DNA of 6,386 nt, taken from Actinomycetes bacterium (lineage in GTDB: Bacteria > Actinomycetota > Acidimicrobiia > Acidimicrobiales > Palsa-688). The notes beneath the pieces are model-generated. The model was not told where the DNA came from. It was given only the letters and a program-made list of their open reading frames with translations, and made no database searches. The stretch spans positions 1-6,386 of the forward strand of contig JAKABK010000119.1 in NCBI GenBank assembly GCA_021796905.1. Reading direction: 5' to 3'. Position 1 is the first letter of the stretch; every line of letters starts with the position of its first letter. Below, piece by piece: positions 1 to 5,093 of this stretch. A program made the translations under genes and the position numbers.

Positions 1-766
1 GCTCCGGTTGCAGGGCGAGGCGTGCCGCCGTGGGGTCGTGCATCGGGCACCCGCGCCGCCCGTAGCGACCCAGGTAGAACTCCACGTAGTGCATCAGCAT
101 CGCCGAGGCGAAGCGGGCGGCGGGGGCGCCGCTCGCCGCCAGCCGGGCCAGGTCGGCCTCCTCCAGCCAGGTCCGCATCGTCACATCCAGCCCCACCACG
201 GTCACCGGCCAGCCCGCAGCCAGCACGAGATCGGCGGCTTCCGGGTCGTGCGCGAAGTTGGCCTCGGTGTGGGTCCCCACGTTGCCGGGAGCGTCGAGGG
301 TCCCGCCCATGACCACCACGCGGGCCACCAGCCCCACGATCCCGGGGTCGAGCAGCACGGCAAGCGCCAGGTTGGTGAGTGGCCCGGTGGCGAGCAGCGT
401 GCAACCGCCCGGGTGGGCGCGGACCACCTCCACGAGCTGCACCGCCGCAGGCGTCCCGACCGGCTGCCGGTCGACCGCCGTCGGCGGCGGTGCGGCGCCA
501 CCCAACCCGTCGTCGCCGTGGACCTCGGCGCTGAGCTCCACCGGTTGCGCGAGCGGCCGGGCGGCGCCCACGGCGACGGGCACCTCCCGTAGACCTACCA
601 GGTCGAGCACGGTCAGGGCATTGCGGGCGGCGCGGGCGGCGTCGGTGTTGCCGTGGACGCTGCCGACCGCCACGATCCGCACCCCCGGCTCGCCGGCGAG
701 GGACAACAAGGCGATGGCGTCGTCGACGCCGTAGTCACCGTCGAGGACCAACAAACGCTCGGGCAC
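1..766 (-). CDS. Inosine/uridine-preferring nucleoside hydrolase (partial, C-terminus off the left edge)
   Basis: This enzyme is predicted to hydrolyse the N-glycosidic bond of ribonucleosides, giving free base and ribose, in cytoplasmic nucleoside salvage. The 255 visible residues hold nearly the whole active site of the IUNH family. The N-terminal Asp cluster reads LDGDYGVDDA (residues 8-17, D9, D11, D15, D16), followed by HGN (38-40), VHGDDGLG (82-89), ATGPLTN (126-132), VMGG (152-155), GN at 161-162, TEANFAHDPEAA (167-178) and CPMHDP (240-245, H243, D244). These match the known calcium and ribose ligands with a register shift of one or two residues from the Crithidia enzyme. The family is usually 300-320 residues, so roughly 50-60 C-terminal residues are missing. 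The GTG start at 766 has an AGGA element 8 nt upstream. Base specificity cannot be read. The gene is divergent from the GT4 gene with no obvious functional tie. Confidence 0.93.
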   Translation of the reverse strand, partial: MPERLLVLDGDYGVDDAIALLSLAGEPGVRIVAVGSVHGNTDAARAARNALTVLDLVGLREVPVAVGAARPLAQPVELSAEVHGDDGLGGAAPPPTAVDRQPVGTPAAVQLVEVVRAHPGGCTLLATGPLTNLALAVLLDPGIVGLVARVVVMGGTLDAPGNVGTHTEANFAHDPEAADLVLAAGWPVTVVGLDVTMRTWLEEADLARLAASGAPAARFASAMLMHYVEFYLGRYGRRGCPMHDPTAARLALQPE

Positions 767-774
767 GCCGGTGA

Positions 775-778
775 TCCT
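775..778 (-). promoter_or_regulatory. Ribosome binding site of the nucleoside hydrolase
   Basis: AGGA on the minus strand lies 8 nt before the GTG at 766 and supports that start. The same stretch (CAGGAT, 779-774) also resembles a degenerate -10 hexamer 7 nt before the GTG, so a leaderless transcript is an alternative reading. Confidence 0.45.
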
Positions 779-790
779 GGCACGCGCCTG

Positions 791-796
791 TAGCCT
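791..796 (+). promoter_or_regulatory. Candidate -10 element (TAGCCT) upstream of the GT4 gene
   Basis: TAGCCT fits the actinobacterial TANNNT -10 pattern and ends 6 nt before an ATG at 803. That spacing would put the transcription start at or very near the A of the ATG, as in leaderless actinobacterial mRNAs. No convincing -35 is seen about 17 bp upstream. The element lies in the short divergent gap, so it would overlap the control region of the nucleoside hydrolase. Confidence 0.4.
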
Positions 797-802
797 CCGG
801 GC

Positions 803-829
803 ATGACCGGGCGGCCCGGACGCCGGTGA
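803..829 (+). CDS. Possible 8-codon leader ORF overlapping the GT4 start
   Basis: ATG opens an ORF encoding MTGRPGRR and ending in TGA at 827-829. The stop overlaps the GTG start of the glycosyltransferase (826-828), giving a GTGA junction. No Shine-Dalgarno precedes either start, but a TAGCCT -10 candidate lies 6 nt before the ATG. A leaderless mRNA could therefore be read first through this minigene, with reinitiation at the GTG. The peptide has two Arg at its end and no other recognisable feature. The ORF is short enough to be chance; the coincidence of promoter spacing and stop-start overlap is the only support. Confidence 0.3.
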   Translation: MTGRPGRR

Positions 830-1854
830 GGATCGCGCTGGTCGGCACCGAGCTCGCGCCGGCACGCGTCGGTGCGGGCGCACTCGAGACACTGCTCGAC
901 GGGTGGGCGACCGCTCTCGCCGCCGACGGCGACGAGGTCCACCTGATCGGCTCGCCCGGCACCGCCGTGGGGGTGGCGACGGCCGTCACCCGCCACGAGC
1001 TCGCCCGCCACCCCGCCGGCCTCGATGCCCTCATCGACAGCCTCGCGCCCGACGTCGTCGTGCTCGACAACCGGCCGGGGTGGCAGGAGCAGGTCCGGGC
1101 CCCGACCCTCCATCTGCTCCACAACTGGCCGGACGCCTGGGAGCTGGCCGGTCGCGACCCGGTCGGTCTCGTCGGTCGGGCCGGGGTGGCCGCGGTGAGT
1201 GGAGCGCTCGCAGCCGCCGCGGCCTCGGCGCTCGGCCGCGACCGGGAGAGCGTCGCGGTGGTCGATCCGTTCGTGGGGGATGCCTTCACCCGGATCGACG
1301 CGGACCCGACGCCGGGGTGGGTCCTCGCCCCGAACCGGCTGCTCACCAAGAAGGGGGTCCGTCAGCTGGTCGCCGCCAGCCACGAGCCGGTCCTGGCCGC
1401 CAAGCGGATCGGGGTCACCGACTTCCTCTCGCCCTGGACGGTACCTACCGGCGAGCACCGGGAGCTGCGGGCCGTGGTCGCCGGCGCCCCCCGCTGCGAG
1501 CTGGTCCCCCCACCGGCGACCCGTGAGGCGATGGCCGCACTGGTCGCCCGGGCCGAGGTGGTCGTCGTCCCCTCGATCGGCCCGGAGGGTTTCGGTATGG
1601 TCGCCGCCGAGGCGCAGGCGGTCGGGGTGCCGGTGGTGAGCAGCGGGTTGGGCGGGCTGGCCGAGGCGACCCTCTCCCCGGGCCGCACCGTCGACCCCTG
1701 CGACGCGCCGGCGTTGGCCGAGGCGATCGTGGCCGCCGCCGGCGTCGGCAGCGCCGCCCGGCTGGCCCTCCGGGCGGAGGTTCGGGGGCGTTGGTCGCTC
1801 GGGCGTTCGCTGTGCTCCCTCAGAGCGGCGATCGAGACGGCGAGGCCGTCGTGA
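826..1854 (+). CDS. GT4-type (GT-B fold) glycosyltransferase
   Basis: This is predicted to be a cytoplasmic retaining glycosyltransferase that moves a sugar from a nucleotide-sugar donor to an unknown acceptor. The 342-residue protein starts MRIALVGTELAP and has a Gly-rich acceptor-side loop, VGAGALETLLDGWA (15-28). A second Rossmann half begins near 166 with LAPNRLLTKKGV. The family's EX7E donor motif is PEGFGMVAAEAQAVGVPVV (253-271), with E254 and E262 spaced correctly, followed by SSGLGGLAE (272-280), which contacts the donor phosphates in homologues. It is a little shorter than the usual 360-400 residues, mainly in the linker and second domain. There is no signal peptide or membrane segment. 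The GTG start has no Shine-Dalgarno but overlaps the stop of an 8-codon ORF. Donor and acceptor are not readable. The gene is convergent with serS. Confidence 0.85.
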   Translation: MRIALVGTELAPARVGAGALETLLDGWATALAADGDEVHLIGSPGTAVGVATAVTRHELARHPAGLDALIDSLAPDVVVLDNRPGWQEQVRAPTLHLLHNWPDAWELAGRDPVGLVGRAGVAAVSGALAAAAASALGRDRESVAVVDPFVGDAFTRIDADPTPGWVLAPNRLLTKKGVRQLVAASHEPVLAAKRIGVTDFLSPWTVPTGEHRELRAVVAGAPRCELVPPPATREAMAALVARAEVVVVPSIGPEGFGMVAAEAQAVGVPVVSSGLGGLAEATLSPGRTVDPCDAPALAEAIVAAAGVGSAARLALRAEVRGRWSLGRSLCSLRAAIETARPS

Positions 1855-1886
1855 GCCGGGCTGGGGGACCCTGCGGCGTGGCAACC

Positions 1887-1926
1887 GGCCCGCCTGGTCG
1901 GCACCGCCGGGCTCGGCTGGCGGGCC
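1887..1926. terminator. Inverted repeat between the convergent GT4 and serS genes; possible bidirectional terminator
   Basis: GGCCCGCC (1887-1894) and GGCGGGCC (1919-1926) form a perfect 8-bp inverted repeat with a 24-nt spacer. Inside it a smaller hairpin, GCCG-GGCT-CGGC (1906-1917), is possible. Both lie in the 118-bp gap between convergent genes, where termination is needed from each side. No T-tract follows on either strand, and GC-rich DNA forms such stems by chance, so this is a weak call. The rest of the gap (1927-1985) contains three imperfect repeats of a roughly 14-nt unit. Confidence 0.3.
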
Positions 1927-1972
1927 CTCGGCCCGTGACCCTCGGTCGCTGAGCCTTCGGCCGGTGACCAGC

Positions 1973-3253
1973 TCAGCCCGTGATCAGCTCGGTGCCGACG
2001 TAGGGGACCAGCGCCTCGGGCAGGCGGATCGTGCCGTCCGGTTGCTGGCCGTGCTCGACGATCGCCGCCCACACCCGGGGGGTGGCGAGCCCGGAGCCGT
2101 TTAGCGAGTGGACCAGCTCGACGGTCCCGCTCCCCGCCCGGCGGAAGCGGATCCCGCCGCGACGAGCCTGGAAATCGGTGATCAGGCTCACCGACGACAC
2201 CTCCAGCCAGCGGCCGGTACCAGGGGCGTAGACCTCGAGGTCGTAGACCCGCGACGAGGAGAAGGTGAGGTCCCCGGCGCACAGCTCGACCACCCGGTAC
2301 GGCAGGCCGAGGACCCTGAGGGTCGCCTCGCAGTCGGCGAGCAACGACTGGAGCTCGTCCTGGCTGGTCTCGGGGGTACAGAGCGACACCAGCTCGACCT
2401 TGTGGAACTCGTGGAGGCGTTGCATCCCCCGGGTCTCCCGGCCGGCGGCGCCCGCCTCCCGTCGCCAGCACACCGAGTACGCCATGCTCCGCTTGGGCAG
2501 GTCGCCCTCGGCGAGGATCTCGCCTTGGGGCAGGCCCATGAGCGCCACCTCGGCGGTCGGCAGCAGCCACAGCTCGTCGTCACGCAGACGGTAGGCCTGG
2601 GTGTCGAACTTGGTGAGGTGCCCGGTGCGCTCGATCACCTCGGTGCGGACCATGTGGGGAACGACGGTCTCCTCGTAGCGGTCGCGGTGCAGGTCCAGAC
2701 CGAAGTTGACCAGTCCCCGCAGCAGGCGGGCCCCGCCGCCGCGCAGGACCTCGAACATCGCCCCGCTCAGTTTAGCGGCCCGCTCGGTGTCCATGATCCC
2801 GAGGGCTTCGGCGACCTCCCAGTGCGGGCGCAGCCCACGACCCTCGAAGGCGCCGGCGTCGTAGCCCTCGACCCGGACCACCCGGTTGTCCTCCTCCGAG
2901 GAGCCGTCTGGGACGAGGTCGTCGGGGAGGTTGGGGATGCGGGCGATCAGGTCGTCGAAGCTCTCCTCGGCCCGCCGACGCTCGCTCTCCAGGGCGGCGA
3001 GGCGGCCGCCTGCCGCGGCGAGCTCGGCTCGCCTGGCTTCGGCCAGGTCCGCTCGGCCCTCGCGCACCAAGCGGCCGACCTCGGCGGACCCGGAGTTCAA
3101 CTCGCGACGGGCTTCGTCGGTGGCGACGATCGCCGCCCGGCGGGCTGCTGCGGCCTCCCGAGCGGACTCCAGCAGCTGGCGGTCCACGCCCTTGCGGGCC
3201 AGCCGCCGGGCGGTCTGCTCGAAGTCCTCGGCGAGCAGTCGCGGGTCGATCAC
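1973..3253 (-). CDS. serS: Seryl-tRNA synthetase
   Basis: SerRS activates serine with ATP and charges tRNA-Ser in the cytoplasm. The 426-residue protein has the standard layout. Residues 1-107 form an Arg/Ala/Glu-rich antiparallel coiled coil that grips the tRNA long variable arm. Class II motif 1 lies at about 171-202 (ARLLRGLVNFGLDLH to P199). The serine-pocket TAEV is at 233-236, and motif 2 is at 260-288 (SVCWRREAGAAGRETRG, then LHEFHKVEL). LEVSS at 350-354 precedes DFQARRGGIRFRR (360-372). Motif 3 is NGSGLATPRVWAAIVE (385-400) with the conserved R393. The length is normal. The GTG at 3253 is chosen because MIDPRLL matches the family N-terminus and CGGAG lies 6 nt upstream; the frame stays open far upstream but without homology. 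The signature loop SSVSLITDFQARR differs from the common SSCSN-type sequence. The gene is convergent with GT4 and divergent from GT2. Confidence 0.97.
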   Translation of the reverse strand: MIDPRLLAEDFEQTARRLARKGVDRQLLESAREAAAARRAAIVATDEARRELNSGSAEVGRLVREGRADLAEARRAELAAAGGRLAALESERRRAEESFDDLIARIPNLPDDLVPDGSSEEDNRVVRVEGYDAGAFEGRGLRPHWEVAEALGIMDTERAAKLSGAMFEVLRGGGARLLRGLVNFGLDLHRDRYEETVVPHMVRTEVIERTGHLTKFDTQAYRLRDDELWLLPTAEVALMGLPQGEILAEGDLPKRSMAYSVCWRREAGAAGRETRGMQRLHEFHKVELVSLCTPETSQDELQSLLADCEATLRVLGLPYRVVELCAGDLTFSSSRVYDLEVYAPGTGRWLEVSSVSLITDFQARRGGIRFRRAGSGTVELVHSLNGSGLATPRVWAAIVEHGQQPDGTIRLPEALVPYVGTELITG

Positions 3254-3259
3254 GGTCGG

Positions 3260-3264
3260 CTCCG
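3260..3264 (-). promoter_or_regulatory. Ribosome binding site of serS
   Basis: CGGAG on the minus strand sits 6 nt before the GTG at 3253. It decides the serS start, because the frame remains open well upstream. The MIDPRLL sequence that follows agrees with it. Confidence 0.7.
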
Positions 3265-3411
3265 AGCGACGGTACCGGTGGTCGTCGGGGACGCGGGGAC
3301 CGCTCCGGCCGCTCGTTCTGCGATGGGCACAGGCACTCCTCGGGGCTCGGCGTCGGCGGGACCGGGACGTCCGAGCGGCGGGCGACCCGCTGAGAGCACT
3401 ACCAGACCGCC

Positions 3412-3423
3412 GCCACCGGTGGC
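3412..3423. repeat. 12-bp perfect palindrome in the serS/GT2 divergent region
   Basis: GCCACCGGTGGC is self-complementary over all 12 bases. The core ACCGGT recurs at 3274-3279, nearer serS. It could be an operator for either divergent gene, but palindromes of this size are expected a few times in a GC-rich window of this length. Confidence 0.25.
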
Positions 3424-3544
3424 AACCGGGCGGAGCGTGTGGACCGGAGCCGCCGGCTGACGACAGGACCGCTCGCCGGCAGCGCCGACCCTCGCCTGCA
3501 CCGAGCCGCCGGACCCCCGAGGACGCCCAGGGAGCTGGGGGCGC

Positions 3545-3553
3545 TGGTAGCAT
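3545..3553 (+). promoter_or_regulatory. Extended -10 promoter element of the GT2 gene (TGGTAGCAT)
   Basis: TGG directly precedes TAGCAT (3548-3553), matching the extended -10 form TGnTAnnnT. The GTG start at 3563 is 9 nt past the hexamer, so the transcript would have a leader of zero to a few bases. That fits the absence of any Shine-Dalgarno before the GTG. No -35 match is seen 17-18 bp upstream, which extended -10 promoters often tolerate. Confidence 0.5.
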
Positions 3554-3562
3554 TTCGTCCCC

Positions 3563-4453
3563 GTGACCGACACCGACGTGCCGCCGGGGGCCGGCCCGAC
3601 CCAGACCCCGTCTGCCGATGCGGCAGCTCCCAACGCCCCTCCCCGGACCCGGGACCCGCTCGAGGCCCGGGGGGTGAACGACGATGCGGTCGCCGCCTTC
3701 CGTCGTGAGCACCCCGACCGGCTCGCCGAGGTGGTCGTCGTGATCCCCGCCTACAACGAGGGTGCCTCGGTGGCGGGGGTCGTGAGCAGCGTCCCCGCCC
3801 GGCTCGCCGGCATGCCCGTCGACGTCCTGGTCGTAGACGACGGGTCGGCCGACGACACCGGAGCCCGGGCGAGGGAGGCCGGTGCCCTGGTGGCCACCCT
3901 GCGGGCCAACACCGGGCAGGGCAACGCGTTCAAGGTCGCCTACCGGGTCGCGTGCGCCGGCGGGGCGCGCTACGTGGCCACCGCCGACGCCGACGGCCAG
4001 TTCGACCCGAAGGAGCTCGACGCAATGGTGGCGATGCTCGCCGACGACCGGGCCGACTTCGTGACCGGGTCGCGTCGGCTCGGCGTCGCCCACACCGACG
4101 ACTCGGTCCGGGCGCTGGGAGTGGTGGTCTTCGGGACCCTGATCAGCATCCTGACCGGGGTTCGGGTCACCGACCCGGCCAACGGGCTGCGGGCGATGCG
4201 GGCCGAGGTCGCGGCGACCGTCGAGCTCCGCCAGATGCAGTACCAGAGCTCGGAGCTGCTGATCGGCGCCATCGCCAACGGGTTCCGGGTGCTCGAGGCG
4301 CCGGTCACCATGCGCAAGCGCCACGTCGGGGCCTCGAAGAAGGGTGGGAACCTGGTCTACGGCTGGCGTTTCACGAAGGTGGTCTTGTCGACCTGGTGGC
4401 GGCTGCGCGCCGTCGCCCGCCGGAACCTGCCCGCCCGCCAGGGCCTTTGGTGA
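3563..4453 (+). CDS. GT2-family glycosyltransferase, probable polyprenyl-phosphate glycosyltransferase (DPM1/GtrB-like)
   Basis: This likely transfers a hexose from a nucleotide sugar to polyprenyl phosphate on the cytoplasmic face of the membrane, supplying a lipid-linked donor for extracytoplasmic glycosylation. The 296-residue protein has a Pro/Ala-rich, probably disordered N-terminus (1-55). The GT-A core begins at VVVVIPAYNEG (57-67), with VVDDGS (90-95) and the metal-binding DADG at 142-145 in ATADADGQFDP. VTDPANGLRAM (202-212) and APVTMRKRH (246-254) are typical of polyprenyl-phosphate enzymes, as is the late GWRFTKVVLSTWWR (267-280). A hydrophobic stretch at 185-200 may touch the membrane; there are no C-terminal GtrB-type membrane helices, so it is closer to DPM1. 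The start is the GTG beneath an extended -10; a GTG at 3674 would trim the disordered tail. The 3' end overlaps gtrA on the other strand by 83 bp. The sugar is not readable. Confidence 0.88.
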   Translation: MTDTDVPPGAGPTQTPSADAAAPNAPPRTRDPLEARGVNDDAVAAFRREHPDRLAEVVVVIPAYNEGASVAGVVSSVPARLAGMPVDVLVVDDGSADDTGARAREAGALVATLRANTGQGNAFKVAYRVACAGGARYVATADADGQFDPKELDAMVAMLADDRADFVTGSRRLGVAHTDDSVRALGVVVFGTLISILTGVRVTDPANGLRAMRAEVAATVELRQMQYQSSELLIGAIANGFRVLEAPVTMRKRHVGASKKGGNLVYGWRFTKVVLSTWWRLRAVARRNLPARQGLW

Positions 4454-5093
4454 ACACGATCAGCTCGTAGGCGACGAACTTGCCGACGAAGAAGACCCCC
4501 GAGACCGCCAGGTAGGCGGCCCCCACGAGCACGACCTGCCAACCGCGGGTACCGGTGAAGCTGCGGGCCCAGCGCTCGGCGTAACCGGTCACCACCGCCG
4601 ACGCCGCGAAGCTCGCGATCGACACCCCGGCGTAGAGGAGGATCTCGTCGCGGCGGCTCCGGCTCCCCTGGTCCTTCCACGCCCAACGACGGTTGAGCAC
4701 GTAGTTGGGGATCGCGCCCCCGATGAAGCCGATCAGCGAAGCGAGCGTGGTGCCGACATGCAGCGCCCCGAAGGACCCGGCGAAGGCCAGCTCCGAGGTG
4801 AACGCGGCGATCACCGACCCTGCGGAGTAGCCGGTGACCTTGCGGACCAGCGGGGAGCTGCGGGCGGAGGCGAGCCGACCGGGCCGGGTGGCGGTGGCGA
4901 CCGCAGCGCCGGCGGGACCGTCACCTCCTGCCAGCACGCCGTCTGCCGGGACGCCTCCCGAAAGGAGGCCGTCGTCCAGGACGCCGTCTGCCAGGGTGGC
5001 CGGGTCGAGGGTCCCCTCGGCCGGGGCCGGGACGATACCGCCCGGGGTCGGCCCCACCCCGCCGGGAGCGGGACCGCGCCGCCGGCCGATCAC
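4371..5093 (-). CDS. GtrA-family membrane protein with long low-complexity N- and C-terminal extensions
   Basis: GtrA-family proteins are small four-helix membrane proteins thought to help move polyprenyl-linked sugars across the membrane. In this 240-residue protein the family core covers about 83-215: LVRKVTGYSAGSVIAAFTSELAF begins helix 1, and IGFIGGAIPNYVLNRRWAWK (121-140) ends helix 2 with the hallmark NY-LNR-W signature. Helix 3 is at about 151-170 and helix 4 at about 187-214, ending YELIVFTKG. Typical members are 120-150 residues. The excess is a Gly/Pro/Asp-rich N-terminal tail of about 80 residues containing a 15-codon repeat, and an Arg/Gly/Ser-rich tail of about 25 residues. GTG at 5093 is chosen because it overlaps the stop of the upstream membrane protein as GTGA, indicating translational coupling; no good Shine-Dalgarno or later in-frame start near the core was found. 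The last 27 codons are antisense to the GT2 3' end. Confidence 0.85.
   Translation of the reverse strand: MIGRRRGPAPGGVGPTPGGIVPAPAEGTLDPATLADGVLDDGLLSGGVPADGVLAGGDGPAGAAVATATRPGRLASARSSPLVRKVTGYSAGSVIAAFTSELAFAGSFGALHVGTTLASLIGFIGGAIPNYVLNRRWAWKDQGSRSRRDEILLYAGVSIASFAASAVVTGYAERWARSFTGTRGWQVVLVGAAYLAVSGVFFVGKFVAYELIVFTKGPGGRAGSGGRRRAAATRSTRPPS
4931..4998 (-). repeat. In-frame direct repeat in the N-terminal tail of GtrA, enclosing a hairpin
   Basis: On the plus strand, 4931-4953 and 4976-4998 are near-identical 23-nt copies (shared core ACGCCGTCTGCC) with a 45-nt period. That is exactly 15 codons, so the reading frame is kept. In protein it gives ADGVL at residues 35-39 and again at 50-54, with DDGLL between them. 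Between the copies lies a perfect 6-bp stem with a 5-nt loop, GCCTCC-CGAAA-GGAGGC (4953-4969), with no T-tract beside it. The array looks like a small internal duplication in a low-complexity linker. Confidence 0.6.

Larger units (their letters stand above)
3254..3562. other. 309-bp divergent intergenic region between serS and the GT2 gene
   Basis: I see no supportable gene here. Open frames cross it on both strands, but they continue out of serS or GT2 antisense frames and are Pro/Arg/Gly-rich shadows. The region contains the serS ribosome site, an extended -10 for GT2 near its right end, and a 12-bp palindrome, GCCACCGGTGGC (3412-3423). A weak TANNNT on the minus strand (TACCGT, 3274-3269) could serve serS, but no -35 accompanies it. 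I looked for T-box-like antiterminator sequence (GGTGGNACC) and tRNA T-arm sequence (GGTTCGA) and saw neither. Confidence 0.6.

Noticed and set aside
613..1884. A 423-codon open frame on the minus strand across the GT4 gene, and an even longer one from 1362 to 2570.
   Set aside because: Both are rich in Arg, Gly and Pro with no family motif and lie antisense to or out of frame with GT4 and serS, which carry clear motifs. High GC leaves few stops in shadow frames.
2108..3460. A 450-codon plus-strand open frame antisense to serS.
   Set aside because: The protein is low complexity (His/Gly/Pro/Gln-rich) with no recognisable domain, and serS on the other strand is certain. Its last 46 codons enter the intergenic gap from an ATG near 3323, without a ribosome site.
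3254..3562. A T-box riboswitch or tRNA gene in the serS upstream region.
   Set aside because: No T-box antiterminator core, specifier-loop layout, terminator with T-tract, or tRNA T-arm sequence was found on either strand.
3254..4324. Extension of serS upstream to the end of its open frame near 4324.
   Set aside because: The extra 350 or so residues lie antisense to GT2 and resemble no SerRS domain; the GTG at 3253 has a ribosome site and the family N-terminus.
4953..4969. The GCCTCC-CGAAA-GGAGGC hairpin as a transcription terminator, and the nearby AGGAGGTGA (4928-4920, minus strand) as a ribosome site for a shorter GtrA.
   Set aside because: The hairpin has no T-tract and lies inside the gtrA frame; the AGGAGG has no ATG or GTG in frame at a suitable distance downstream.
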